Source of the DNA: Paraescarpia echinospica
Taxonomy: Eukaryota > Annelida > Polychaeta > Sabellida > Siboglinidae
Direction: 5' to 3'
Length of the DNA: 64,000 nt
NCBI GenBank assembly: GCA_020002185.1
Contig: CM034532.1
Coordinates: 52,161,944-52,225,943, forward strand
Below are positions 45,950-58,464 of the stretch, in pieces. The notes beneath the pieces were generated by a model. It was given only the letters and a program-made list of their open reading frames with translations. It made no database searches and was not told where the DNA came from. Numbering within the stretch: the stretch's first letter is position 1; each line of letters begins with the position of its first letter. The position numbers and the translations under genes are program-made.

Positions 45950-46115
45950 CCTCACTAACTCACTCGCTCACACACTCACTCACACACACTCACTCGCTCG
46001 CTCGCTCACTCACGCACTCACTCACTCACTCACTCACTCACTCACTCACTCACTCACTCACTCACTCACTCACTCACTCACTCACACACACTCACTCACT
46101 CACTCACTCACTCAG
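45950..46115. repeat. (CACT)n microsatellite beside exon 5
   Basis: Starts nine bases past the exon 5 end, with a nearly pure run at 46010-46085. Polymorphism here could affect donor use, which is inference. Confidence 0.97.
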
Positions 46116-46257
46116 CCCAAGCTGTATTCTACACACAGCTATCATTAACATACTGTTATAATCAGCTGCAGTCAATGTTTAAAACTAAAATGTATCTTAT
46201 TTATCAAATTGAAGGTTTTGGCAAAATATGTGTATCTTTTTCAAGATGCTTTTTTGA

Positions 46258-46645
46258 GACCTACAGCTTGTCACAAGTTGTAGATGTGTCTATATATTTC
46301 AATTTGTCACAAGTTGTGGATGTGTCTATATATTTCAAGTTGTCACAAGTTGTGGATGTGTCTATATATTTCAAGTTGTCACAAGTTGTGGATGTGTCTA
46401 TATATTTCAAGTTGTCACAAGTTGTAGATGTGTCTATATATTTCAAGTTGTCACAAGTTGTGGATGTGTCTATATATTTCAAGTTGTCACAAGTTGTGGA
46501 TGTGTCTATATATTTCAAGTTGTGGATGTGTCTATATATTTCAAGTTGTCACAAGTTGTGGGTGTGTCTATATATTTCAAGTTGTGGATGTGTCTATATA
46601 TTTCAAGTTGTCACAAGTTGTGGATATGTCTATATATTTCAGAAC
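46258..46645. repeat. 36-bp minisatellite in TPMT intron 5
   Basis: About eleven units of TTGTCACAAGTTGTGGATG plus TGTCTATATATTTCAAG; two units lack the TCACAAGTTG part. Copies are over 95 percent alike. Frames are open in both directions because units are multiples of three, but nothing suggests a protein. Confidence 0.95.
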
Positions 46646-46833
46646 TGTGCTTACTTTGGATCGTTGTAAATGCATCTCCTCCAAAGTGCCAAGCTCCAGT
46701 TGCCTCTTTCAGAATTCATTCATTTCCTTGGTCCAGTGGCCTCTGATTTACCAATTGGCGACACATCAAATTACCATATAGGGTGGTTTGTTGCATCATG
46801 GGAGATAAACTATTGTGTATAAACGTGTTTCAG

Positions 46834-46919
46834 GTACGCAACATTGATGTCCTCTCTGATGACCAGTGACTGTCGGTACCTGTCGTGTATAAACTACTAT
46901 GGAGACAAAGCCAGAGAAG
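46834..46919 (+). CDS. TPMT: TPMT coding exon 6
   Basis: Acceptor GTGTTTCAG, donor GTGAGA. It reads YATLMSSLMTSDCRYLSCIN, then YYGDKARE plus one base. This is the helix and strand after the WDRGAL block; YLSCINYY corresponds to the vertebrate YLLCVLSY. Confidence 0.92.
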
Positions 46920-47394
46920 GTGAGAACAGGGGAAACTAACAATTAATTTACAGGAGCGAGTATCTACTACTTTATTTCGTTCACATGGAAGATCTGTGCG
47001 TGCAATTTGCTCTTTGTCCACTCATTATATTTCCATGAAAAGAGAAAATTTCTCAGTGAACAAGTTGACTTTATATTCTACAGAATTTTCTACTGAAAAA
47101 AATACCAGTAGTTATAAAACTTGTAAAGATATTCTGGATTCGGTGAGCAACTTGACTTCATATTCTACACAATTCTCTACTAGATAAAATGGGTATGAAA
47201 CTTGTAAAGATGTTACGAATACTAATGCTGTTAAGCCCAATCCTTTGCTAATTCAAGTCTATGAAAATTTAAACATGTGTGCAATTATGAAATTGTGTGT
47301 AAACTGTTATCTAACTTTGTAGCTACAGGAGAAGGTCGAGTGAGAGTGTAAAGATAGAAAGTAGAAGTGTTAGTTCTGCTGTGTTCCATTTCAG

Positions 47395-47460
47395 AGGCTG
47401 GATTACCCCCAGATGGCAATCCTTATGTTATTCCTCTCCACCAGGTCCAGGAGATCTTTG
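47395..47460 (+). CDS. TPMT: TPMT coding exon 7
   Basis: Acceptor TCCATTTCAG, donor GTAAGT. It reads (E)AGLPPDGNPYVIPLHQVQEI plus F and one base. GxPPxxxPYVIP matches the GPPFYVPHAEI segment that shapes the substrate pocket in vertebrate TPMT. Confidence 0.93.
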
Positions 47461-47529
47461 GTAAGTACACCTTGTTTTCTAAGGGCACTGCTCCAGTTGG
47501 TCAAAGGCACTGCTAGTGTAATCAGGGTC

Positions 47530-49325
47530 AATGTACACAGCTGTCACTGCTGTCTGCTAGTGACTGGATAGCAGAACAATGTTGTGAAATTAAAGACAGT
47601 CTGAGCAAGAATAACAGCAAGAAGGCCTACCAAGATGTGAAAGACCTGACATCAGTGAAGAAAGGGATAACCATCACCATCCCAGACAAATCAGGGAAAT
47701 GCCTTACAGAAGAACCACAGATTCTAAACCGATGGACAGAATACTGCTCAGAACTGTACAACTACAAGACCAACAGGGACCCAGCAGTATTAACTTGTCC
47801 ACAAACCACAGAGAACGACTACCCCGTTCTTTGTGAGGAAGTGGAGGCAACATTGAAATCTCTAAAAAAAAAGGAAAATCAGCTGGAATTGACAATATAC
47901 CAGCAGAACTGGTTCAAGCTGGGGGAGAAGCTTTGATCACCACCCTCACAACAATCTGCAACAAGATTTGGTAGACAGGAGAATGGCCCACTCCATGGAC
48001 CCAGTCACTGATCATCACGCTCCCCAAGAAAGGCAACCTACAGCTGTGCCAAAATTATAGAACAATCAGCCTTATTAGTTACCCAAGTAAAGTCATACTG
48101 AAGTTCCTACTCAACTGTCTCAAACCTCAAGCAGAAAAGATCATCGCAGAAGAACAGGAGGGTTTTCGAACAGGACGGAGCACCAGTGAACATATCTTCT
48201 ACCTTAGAATCATTTGTGAGAAACAGCTTCAACACCAGCAAAGACTGTACCACGTCTTCATAGACTTTAAGAAGGCCTTTGATAGGGTATGGCATGCAGC
48301 CCTGAGGAAATACAACATTGGCTCCAATCTTGTCCAAACCATTGACATATGACAAGACCACCAGTGCAGTCTTCTTCAATGGTAGCATAGGAAACTGTGG
48401 GAGTTCGACAAAGATGCCTACTATCACCCACCCTCTTCAACATCTTTCTGGAAAGGATCATGAATGATGCCTTGGAAAACCATCAAGGTCAGATATCAGC
48501 ATTGGAGGCAGGACAATCATCAACCTTCGCTTCGCTGATGACATTAACGGCCTAGCAGGAGAAGAACAAGAACTAGTCAACTTGGTGGAGAACCTCGACA
48601 AAACCTCTACAGCATATGGCATGGAGATCAGTGCCGAAAAGTCCAAACTGACAACAAACAACACACAAGGCATCAACACAGAGGTCAAAGTTAACGGACA
48701 GAGACTTGAAACAGTAACAAGCTTTAAGTATTTGGGATCAATCATCACGAGGGTTCCAAACATGAGATACTTGCCAGGATTGCCCAGACAACAGCAGCAA
48801 TTACAAGGTTAAAACCCATATGGAATGACAGTAACATCAATGTCAGTTTGAAAATAAGGCTGATGCGCTCCCTTGTCATGTCCATCTTTCTATATGCTTG
48901 TGAAACGTGGACCCTCTCAGCAGATCTACAGAAGAGGATACATGACATGGAAATTAGGTGCTTTCGGAAGATCTTGGCATATCATACAAAGACCATGTTA
49001 CTAATGAAGACGTTCGCAACAAGATCAACCAAGTCATTGGATCATACGAAAACCTCCTTACAGTGGTCAAGAAGCGTAAACTGAAGTGGTAAGGCCATGT
49101 CTCGCGACCACCTGGCCTTGCAGAGACCATCTTACAAGGTACTATGAGAGGGGGAGAAGAAGAGGTAAACAGAAAAAGAGGTGGGAAGACAACATCAAAA
49201 AGTTGACAGGACTGGAGTTCGCCGACTTCCAGAGGGCTGTGGAGAGCAGGGAAACGTGGAGAGAGCTGTTTAAAAAGTCGTATGTGGTGCCCCAACGATC
49301 CTTACGGGTTACGGGAAAGTGAAGT
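47530..49325 (+). mobile_element. RTE-like LINE G, degenerate, in TPMT intron 7
   Basis: RT text broken by frameshifts: AYQDVKDLTS, AGIDNIPAELVQ (two frames), EEQEGFRTGRSTSEHIFYLR, HVFIDFKKAFDRVWHAAL, LRFADDI (48530), TAYGMEISAEKSKL, FKYLGSII, YACETWTLSADLQ, and RGKQKKRWEDNIKKLTGLEF at the C-terminus, ending with VVPQRSLRVTG. It lacks the endonuclease half, so it is 5'-truncated. Confidence 0.88.
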
Positions 49326-50024
49326 GCAATCTTCAAACTAATCCTGTACAGCTTGTCATAGATTTTGGCAAAACTGTGTTTTTAAAACGGATGTCAATAA
49401 AGTGGAACCTCCCTATTAAGGTCACTTTCGGGACTGGACAAAAGTGACCTGAATAGCGAGGTGACCTTATTAGCAAGACTAATTTCATATACTTTACTGT
49501 TACAAAAATAATTTGGGACTCCCCCAGGATGACCTCAATTGTGAGGTGGCTGTATTACAGAGAAGACAGTAGAGCAAGGTTCTACTGTATACACGTTACG
49601 GAATGTGCCAAATTAGACACAACATTGTATACTGCGTGTTTCACTGAACTGTCCAGTAGTCTACATTGCACATATCACTGACATAACGGATTCCATGGCA
49701 ATATTTTGGGTTCTTGTAAATTCTAAAATAACAGCTTGAAACCCCTCTACCACTGCCCCTCCTTCCCACACCCCTGCCTTCCTCCCAACCACCCCTTCCC
49801 AGCTTCCCTCCCTTCCTGCATTTACATCACCATATTTCCATCTTTTCTTTGTTCCGAAACATGCCCCTTGAAGGAAACCTCAAGTAAAGTGCTGCCATCT
49901 GGTAAATATGAGCCAAGCTGCATGAATAAGTGGATGTGGTCCTCTACATAGATGTGGGTCCCTTTGAGTGTATATGGTCCTGTGAATGGATGTTGTTCTC
50001 CTCTCTGCGGATGTGACACTGACT
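49326..50024. other. TPMT intron 7; no gene
   Basis: Contains a C-rich tract at 49735-49830 and an AGTGACCTGAATAGCGAGGTGACC region near 49440. No coding signal. Confidence 0.5.
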
Positions 50025-50480
50025 TAGACTTAGCGGCTCCCTCGTCTATAGACGCATGAGGCAGTCAAAGCATGCCATCCAGATACATCGCTTGCTAGTG
50101 TTCTGACGTCACTCCAAGTTTTGTTGACCAGCTGTAGGTCACGGTCAGTTGTTTGGCACCAGTTCATTCTTGGTCGTCCCCTCTTTCTCTGGCCAGCTGG
50201 TATCCACCATAGCGCTTGTTGGGCAGGTCTAGTAGGTGGGAGCCTTGTGACATGGCCGAGCCAGCAAAATCGCCTTCTGCTGATAGTAGATGATGAGGTA
50301 GTCCTGATCGTGTCCAAACATCTTTATTCGTTACATGGTTGCTCCAGTGTATGTCCAAGATCGTTCACGCATTTAGTACTGAATGCATCAATTTGGCTTG
50401 TTTTTAGTTGCCATGTTTCACATCCACCTAGGTTGGTATAACGTTTGAGTTATAAAAGCGGAGTTTAGATTTCAAGGTGA
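50025..50480 (-). mobile_element. RTE-like LINE C-terminal fragment
   Basis: A 95-codon minus frame reads RRRFCWLGHVTRLPPTRPAQ, then RKRGRPRMNWCQTTDRDL. The WxGHV...RGRP...W pattern is the C-terminal region of RTE-group LINEs. A second frame upstream continues to about 50480. Confidence 0.7.
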
Positions 50481-50613
50481 ATTTCTTGTTGTTCCAAATT
50501 TTCCTCAGCTGGTTGAAAGCTGCAGACGCTATTGTGACACTGGCTATGACATTTTTTTAGAAAGTTGATGACTAATCTCATGTATTAATATGAAGTTGTT
50601 ATGTCTATTTCAG

Positions 50614-50729
50614 CTTCACTGTGTCAAGTTGAGCTGCTTGTGAAACGACCAAAAGACAAGAATCAAATGGGTGGAACACCTGTGTCACAGGAAGTCGGCC
50701 ATTTCCTATATAATATTAAGAAATGTTAA
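50614..50729 (+). CDS. TPMT: TPMT coding exon 8 and stop
   Basis: Acceptor TCTATTTCAG. It completes Ala and reads SLCQVELLVKRPKDKNQMGG, then TPVSQEVGHFLYNIKKC and TAA at 50727-50729. The C-terminus is less conserved than the core: vertebrate forms end in a WG(I/L)xxLxE-rich segment that I do not see. Total length of 245 residues matches the family, so I think the exon is right. Confidence 0.9.
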
Positions 50730-50736
50730 TTTTCAT

Positions 50737-51310
50737 CAACTTGGGGAGACATAGATATTGCTGAATAAGACATTGGGGGCGGACATTTGTATATGAAAGT
50801 ATTTAAATACATTTTTTGAAGTATTTGTAATTGTATTTGACACTAATGATATTATTTGTATTTAAATACATCCATAAAATATTTGAAAATTGTAAATACT
50901 TTCAAATACATTTCAAATACTTTTATTTGGGCATGGTTATTAATAAATGATAAGTTAGATTTTGTATTCACCAATCTTGTTTAACTTCTTGAGAGTCAAA
51001 CATTTTACTGGTTCATCAACTTGGGGGAGACATAGATTTTGCTGAATAAGACATTGGGAGTGGACATGGGATCAAATGCATTTGTATTTGAAAGTATTTA
51101 AATACATTTTTTGAAGTATTTGTAATTGTATTTGACACTAATGATATTATTTGTATTTAAATACATCCATAAAATAACTGAAAATTTTAAATACTTTCAA
51201 ATACTATTTAAAATACTTTTATTTGGGCATGGTTATTAATAAATGATAAGTTAGATTTTGTATTCACCTATCTTGTTTAACTTCTTGAGAGTCAAACATT
51301 TTACTGGTTC
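50737..51310. repeat. Tandem duplication, 277-bp period, after TPMT stop
   Basis: Two copies begin CATCAACTTGGGG at 50737 and 51014 and end ACATTTTACTGGTTCAT. They differ at few sites, and the second contains a short insertion (GGGATCAAATGCATT). Each holds AATAAA (50942-50947 and the equivalent near 51239), so TPMT could use either as its polyadenylation signal. Confidence 0.8.
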
Positions 51311-53789
51311 ATTTGACAATTGACCACATTTTCCAGTCAGAAAGAAAGCCATTATGTGGAAGTCACTGAGGTCATTATGAGAGCATACCAGTGAAGTCAG
51401 GATCAATTTGTTAGTTGTCACCTGTGACCAAGATGCAGTTAGCAACAACATGACTTGCACTGGCATGCCTGTCTTTTGATCATGGTTTTATTGCCCCTAT
51501 TAAAGAACCCTGCTAGCTGCTAAGGAATGCTGTTGTGTCAATGCTTATGTGAACTGATAAGACATATTTGCACTCTGTGGGTTGAGGGGAAGGTAGGGGC
51601 TTCCCAAGCCAGAACATTACTTGCCTACATTGTTGCAATTTTACAGCATACCAAATATTGCCAGTCTATAAGGAATATCTCATGTAATAGTTATACATAA
51701 CTTCATGAAATTATGTCTATAAACAACATAATTATCTAATAATATAAGATTTGCTATTGTGTTTGGTTCAGGCTCTTGTAAAAAGTATTTTGAAAAGTAC
51801 TTGACATACTTCCTAATGTATTTGTATTTAAATACTTTTGCATTACAAATTATTTGTAATTGTATTTGAACCCCTCAGGAGTATTTGTATTTAAATCCTT
51901 TTCAATGTATTTGACCCCATATTTGCATTAGGGATGGTTCTCGATTGTGTAGAACTTCCAGTGTGTTGGCTTGTTTCATTGGACAGTATTTACTTCCTGC
52001 TTGGTCATGTGACACACCATAACGAAATCAGTTTGCTGACAAACGTCGCAAGGCATGGCGACTGGCGGAATGAAATTAATATAGAGTAGCCAAAAACCGG
52101 AGCTTCAGCACGACACCGCTCCGCTTTCGGCATGATATCAGAAGATGGGGGGGTGCTGTTGAAAAAAGTTTACTGCTGCATCGGATTTTTTGCGGCAACG
52201 CTCACCGTTTTGCACCACCCTTGACGCTCACCTAAAACTCACCTTAAGGCTCTCAGAACATCTCAATTTGTCCCCCTTGAGGCTTGCCCCAAACCCCTAC
52301 ATTCAGGGTCAGGTTTATTGGGGGGGGGCAGGACCATGCATCTGCCCCCAGCATGATTCCTGGCTGGGCTAACTCTAGTCATAAATTTCCTTTAACAAAG
52401 TTGGCTAAAGGCCAAATTCTTTTGGTGTTAGCCAAAATTAAACGAACACCATACCATCTTAATTGGGCCAATTAAACATTTAGAAATACACCCACTCAGA
52501 TAATATACAATGTGTATCTGTCCAGGCCAGCTTCAATTATTACCAGCTTATACAATGAGTAGTGTTGTGTGCACTTAAATGAAAAATGTCCATCCAGGTC
52601 AGATATCAAGTTTGCCATAAACACTATTTAAACTTCTTCAAATAATTATCTTGGGATAATTTGTATGGTGTTTGTTTAAAAGTGTACACTAGTTAAAAAC
52701 TATTTTGAACAACAAATGGTTATTGACAATTAACAAACACCTACTTTGGTAATCAGAACTCCGAATCAATTTATTTGACCTATAAATACGATACATAAAC
52801 AATGAATAACGTAAGTATTAGATAAGGTCGGGAGATAATATCGCTAGCACATGAGCCACCCCATAAATATAAACAAACAAAAAAATTTACATGTCACAAA
52901 TCAGAATAGCATATGCCTTGTTTTACAGTTGATAATTACTCGGTGTATCAACATACATACATAATACAAGGACTGATTATATGTACTCTTGTACAATATG
53001 GATACTTAGGTATACATTTCAATACGTATTACAAATTACAAATAAAGCAATTATGAATACGACAACTGGATTTATAATTTAAAATTAAAAAGTTTTTTGT
53101 GTATGTTGAAAAACCATATAGACTGTGGGTGTAAATTTTATTAATGATAATACTTGGTGTATTGTTAACTGTCTCTACTATGTTGTGTCTAATGCATTGT
53201 GTGGCAAATTCATATTTGAATCTGGACATATACAGATTATTTCTTTCGAAGTAATCGTTTTGTTACTCATTCACTTCAGTGTTCATAGAAAAGCACTTGT
53301 TCAACATGTACTACATTGACATTATTAACATAATTACATGACAATGGAAAGTTAACATTCGTCATGTTCAACAACATATAAAATTTACGTTCATTACATT
53401 CAAGTACCTGTCATCTATATATATGATAATGCATACATCACATGTAGAAATTATTTTACAAGTATGGAACTAGATTATATTAGGTAAACATTCATCTAAT
53501 AATATAAACACTTGGTACTGAAATGCGTGTACCTGAAATCTGATCAGCACATACAACCTTAGCACAATGTAAATTCACTTGGAAATTCCGTGTATCTGAT
53601 AAACTAAATGGCACCACACTCATGGTGATGTGCTGTAATGTAGTCTATCAGATGCATGGAATTTACAGGGATGATTCTTCACACAATGTACAACTAATGG
53701 ACTAAATTCACATGGAAATGCATGTATCTGACAAGCTAAGCTATGTACAGCACATGCATCCTTGGCATAATCAAAATAAATGACTACAT
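51311..53789. other. No gene seen
   Basis: AT-rich DNA with ATTTGTATTTAAATAC repeats near 51790-51930 and a G9 run at 52320. Diverged repeats of about 110 bp occur at 53510-53800 (CACTTGGAAATNCRTGTATCTG). Short open frames lack motifs. Confidence 0.45.
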
Positions 53790-54950
53790 TCACTTGGTTA
53801 TGCATGTATGAACTAAACTTGGATTATTATGTCCGAGTTGTAATGCTAGATTTTAGCAAAGCGTTTTACCTTATTAATCATCATTTGTTACTAGAAAAGC
53901 TACAGTTGTATGGTTTTACTTTACATATTATAAGATGGATGGCAACATTTTTATTGGACAGAACTCACAAGGAACACTGTCTGGACCTAAATGTTTCCTA
54001 GTCTACATAAATGATTTAGAAACGCCTGCTCCATTATATAAGTATATAGATGACAGTACATTGTTCGAAGAATGCAATAGAAAGGGTGTAACTTTTATAG
54101 AAGAATCGGTTGACGTTGCTGCTAGATGGACAGAATAGAATGATGTGAAAATTAATTCAGGAAAATCAAAAGAGATGATCATCTGTTTTGCGCAAGACTG
54201 CAATTTTCGAAAGATTATCCCAAATATAAAGATCGATGGAAAAGATGTGGATCAAGTAGACCATGCCAAACTTCTAGGTGTTACAATTTCACAGGATCTG
54301 ACATGGAATAAGCATGTAAAAAATATTGTGAAAAAGGCCGGGTAACGACTGTACATGTTGTATCAGTTAAAGCGAGTAGGATTAGCCAGATTGATCTGGT
54401 CACAATATATGTCGGTGTTGTGATACCTGTTTTAGAATATGCATGCCCTGTATGGCTCACAAACTTGCCACAATATTTATCTGTTTATCTTGCCACAATA
54501 TTGAAATGATACAAAAAAGAGCATTAAAGTGTATTTTTTCGTGCAATAAGTTACGCTGAGATAATCAGGTATGATAAATTGGAGACATTGAAAACAAGAC
54601 GGGACTGCCTTTGTCAAAAATATTTCAGTAAGATTAAAGTTAGTACACACAGATTAAACTATCTGCTACCTGACCAAACTTCAAAGGCATACCAAATATG
54701 ACATCAGACAGGGTAATGTGTACCCTTTGTCAATAACCCGAACAAACAGATACCGTAACTCTTTTATACCATGGGGATTACACAACTGCCAATAACAAAT
54801 GAAGGACAAAAGGATGGTGTTTATACTGTATGACATTTCAGTGTATTACTACTGTATGACGTTTCAATGTATTAGTTGTATTTTATTGTATAACGTGAAT
54901 CCAACTCAGTTAATTGAGTTGCTAATAAACTTGTGTTATTCTTATTCTTA
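53790..54950 (+). mobile_element. LINE H fragment (RT second half)
   Basis: Motifs: VVMLDFSKAFYLINHHLLLE (53840), SGPKCFLVYINDLE, IDDST in place of FADDT, LGVTISQDLTWNKHVKNI, EMIQKRALKCIF-like text and FIPWGLHNCQ. It then ends in a 3' UTR with TGCTAATAAACTTG. It is full of stops and 5'-truncated. Confidence 0.8.
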
Positions 54951-55479
54951 ATTACAAAACATACATCCTTGGCACAATATCCAGTACTAAAAAACTATGA
55001 ACCTGTTTGTTTCGAAACAACACCAATATAAAATTATGAAATGAACAATAGTTACCAGCACAGGAAAACAAGCTGTTGTCCATATGTAACTATGGAAGAA
55101 TGTATAACCTACTTACATGTACGCCTGTACGTAGTACTCACTGAGCATCACACAACTGAGCTTCAAATGTTTAAACAAAATGTACAACTAGATTTTTGAA
55201 TCACCTGCAAATGTATCTCACAGAACACAATTATAAACACCTGTGTCACAGTGATACAGATTTTTATATAGTTTCCATCCTCTCTGAATTTTACGGCCTT
55301 GTAAGTTGTAGTCATCAACTTCTCCACCAATCAATGTGCCTAGATCACCAGGGATCAATGCTGTTGACAATTCATCAATTACCATGGTGTCATACATATG
55401 CTGCAGCCTTGTGGTTCTCAAAGATGATCTGAATAAAATGAACAAATTTGTGTCAATAAAAAAATGAAATAACAGTGAG

Positions 55480-56340
55480 GGTCTGATAGCTAGTTAAAAT
55501 CCAAACATTTTCACTGGGGGTGTGCCTTAGGCTCCTCATCCCATTTTTGTACCCTCGTATCTCACATCCTAACATTTTTAGTCCTTTGCGCCGAAGGTCC
55601 AAAGGACTAATGCCATCACTCTTCGTCCGCTGTCTGCCGTTACCTGCCATATCTCAGAAACCGTTCAGTAACTTTTTCTCTAATTTTGCGTAGAGGTATC
55701 TTAGGGTACTGCCACTATGCACGAGAAATCTGTATTTGATTGAATCATTCTCAGGGCCCAGAAACTTCACATTTTGCCTATTTTTTCAAAAACTATTCAG
55801 TAATTTTTTTTCTAATTTTGTAGACAATTCATGTGGTAATGCCATTATTCACAAGAAATAAATTAATCTAATGGCCCAAAAAAGGACCCCAAAACTGGTA
55901 AATTTTCACATTTTGCCTATTTTTTCAAAAACTCTTCAGTAATGTTTTCTCTAATTTTACATAGACATTTTATGTGGTAGTGCCATTATACACAAGAAAT
56001 CTGTATTTGATTAAATAATTCTAAGGGCACCAAAGGACCCCTAAAATGCAACTAAATTGTCTACTGCAGCAGAAACGCCTATTTATAACTGGCTGGCACT
56101 GTCACATAGCTAATCCCTTTTCCAACAACATCTGTCACATGCGGAGTATGTGTCTTGCATGGATCAGAGGTTGTCTTTTTTGTTATTTCAAAACCTTTTC
56201 TGTAACTTTTTTTTCTAATTTTGCGTAGACGTCTCTTAGGGTAGTGTCACTGTACACAAGAATTGTATTTGATTGAATCATTCTAAGAGCACCTAAGGGC
56301 CTCCCAAAAACCTAAATGTTCACATTTTGTCTGTTTCTGC
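55480..56340. repeat. Diverged tandem repeat, about 140-230 bp period
   Basis: TTTTTTCAAAAACTNTTCAGTAA, TTCTCTAATTTT, GCCATTATNCACAAGAAAT and TTGATTNAATNATTCTAAGG blocks recur four times. A GGTCCAAAGGACTAATGCC segment at 55588 has a relative at 59262 (GGTCCAAAGGACGTCAGGGCC), so part of this is an interspersed repeat. Confidence 0.6.
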
Positions 56341-57195
56341 CTGGACTATGTTGGCAGAGTGCCAATTGATTGTGTATTACACTCACCCCACCCCCCTCTC
56401 CACTGTGGAGCTTAGGTTCTCTGCCTGCTTTTGGTTGATGGAAACTGACTAATCTGTAATTGGTCGCTGGCAGAGGATTGCGTCAACAGACAGCATTAAC
56501 CCACTAGACCCCTGTTAAACTGGACAGTTGCATGTACGTTTTAAAGGAAATAAAAACAAGGCAATAGCTAAAATCCGTTTTCCATGTGTACAGAAAGTTT
56601 AATATTGCATGTAACATTCGAGAACATTAAAAAGATACAGAAAAATACATTTGTAGCATAAATTCGATTTTAAACCCGTCTGTGTAGCGATTACCGCGGA
56701 AAATAAAAATTTTATGAGCTAAGCGATCACGTGGTATCTTAACGTCACACATGACTCACACTCGCAGCAGGCCGACCCTTTCTATGCATTCAGAGCATGT
56801 TTACATGGATAATGTTGGGGTCGAAACGAGCGTCAGAATGAGTTGTTATGCAATAATCCGATGTAATACAAACACTAGTCATCATAGAGGAACAAGCAGT
56901 TATCTTACGGTTCCACATGAATTCAATTTTATTCAAAACAACGAATGCGAATGAGCCTACAACTTGTAGTACAAGTCGACTAGGTTTCGCCGAGCTTGGG
57001 CTCGTTTTCAGAATAATTATATCGAATGCAACCAACGAGAGATAATGTACACCAATATACATACATAGCAAACATATATCGTATCCAGCTACAGAAAGTA
57101 ACCTGTAAAATATCATAATATCACTAGAATATCGATGTATGAAGGAGGAGTTGTACAATTTATCATAACAACTGAAATCAGTCAGCGAATTTCTG

Positions 57196-57285
57196 CCGGC
57201 CCTGGTAGCTCAGTTGGTAAACGCGTTGGTTCCTTGGCTTCTGTTTTACAATCGGGCGACGCCGGTTCAATCCTGACAGCATGCA
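57196..57285 (+). other. tRNA-like segment in T2-like element
   Basis: GGTAGCTCAGTTGGTAAACG (A box) and GGTTCAATCC (B box), about 50 bp apart. The acceptor stem does not pair. Its inverted partner is at 57760-57838, and copy 1 has another at 11112-11198. Confidence 0.55.
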
Positions 57286-57759
57286 AACTATTGATTTTCT
57301 TTACACTTTTTTTGTTTATGCTTTCACGAAGTAATATAAACCAAATCATTTAGTATACTATGATGCACTGTTTGTAAATATTTTTTGTTGTTGGTAGTAA
57401 TTATTTATTCGCCACAAAAATGAAAATATGGTCATTATATATAACGATGTTTCTAAATTGTATTTATCCAGACATATCACAATCTTTTTCACATATATAA
57501 TTACAATATATTACTGTACAATATATTTACAATTAATAAATGATATATCCATTACATTACATTTGTTTGGATAAATAAAATTTAGAAACATCGTTATATA
57601 ATGACCATATTTTCATTTTTGTGGCGAATAAATAATTACTACAAAAATAAAAATGATTTACAAACAGTGCATCATAGTATACTAAATGATTTGGTTTATA
57701 TTACTTAGTGAAAACATAAACAAAAAAAGTGTAAAGAAAATCAATAGTTTGCATGCTGT

Positions 57760-57838
57760 CAGGATTGAACCGGCGTCGCCCGATTGTAAAATAAACGACA
57801 AATAACCAACGCGCCTACCCACTGAGCTACCGGGACCA
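57760..57838 (-). other. tRNA-like segment in T2-like element, inverted copy
   Basis: On the minus strand, GGTAGCTCAGTGGGTAGGCG and GGTTCAATCC. It is a near mirror of 57196-57285. Confidence 0.55.
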
Positions 57839-58464
57839 GCGGAAACTCTAACTGATTTAAGTTGTTATGATAAATTGTACAACTCCTTCATATATCGATA
57901 TTCTAGTTATATTATGAGATTATACACGTTACTTTATGTAGCTGGATACACTATATGTTTGCTATGTATGTTTATTGGTGTAGATTATCTCCCGTTGGCT
58001 GCATTCGATATAATTATTCTGAAAACGAGCCCAAGCTCGGCGAAACCTAGTCGACTTGTAGACCCATTCGCATACGTTGTTTTGAATCAAATTGGATTCA
58101 TGTGGAACCGTAAGATAACTGCTTGTTCCTCTATGATGACTAGTGTTTGTATTACGTTGGAAAATTGCACAATAACTCATTCTGACGCTCGTTTCGACCC
58201 AAAAACTATACTTGTAAACATGCTCTGAATGCATGGAAAGGATCGGCCTGATGCGAGTTTGAGTCATAAGTGACGTCACATCTCGGCATCCTGAAAAGCA
58301 CGCCAAAAATATGCATATTCGAAAATGTCCGGATGTACAGCATAAAATGTGGAATTTCTAATTCATTGAATTTTTTATATTTGTTTTGCCTGGTGGACGT
58401 GGAAATAGATAGCAGGATGTAATATAACATGAATTCAAGCAATATATGTTTTTATTCCCTTTAA

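Larger units (their letters stand above)
56541..58464 (-). mobile_element. T2/Kolobok-like non-autonomous transposon, copy 2, internally duplicated
   Basis: TTAA at 56541-56544 and 58461-58464. The termini are TTAAAGGAAATAAAAAC and, inverted from the right, TTAAAGGGAATAAAAAC, the same ends as copy 1 (10587-11836) in opposite orientation. 56545-57400 and 57620-58240 are long inverted copies of each other around a palindromic core. Copy 1 has this arm only once. No transposase. Confidence 0.8.

Noticed and set aside
45946..46161. Thr-His-Ser-Leu repeat protein
   Set aside because: It is a translation of the (CACT)n microsatellite just inside a TPMT intron.
46258..46645. CRISPR-like array or repeat protein
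   Set aside because: Uniform 36-bp tandem units inside a TPMT intron, with no unique spacers.
57196..57285. Functional tRNA gene
   Set aside because: A and B boxes are present, but the acceptor stem does not pair and the sequence recurs in each T2-like arm, so it is repeat-derived.
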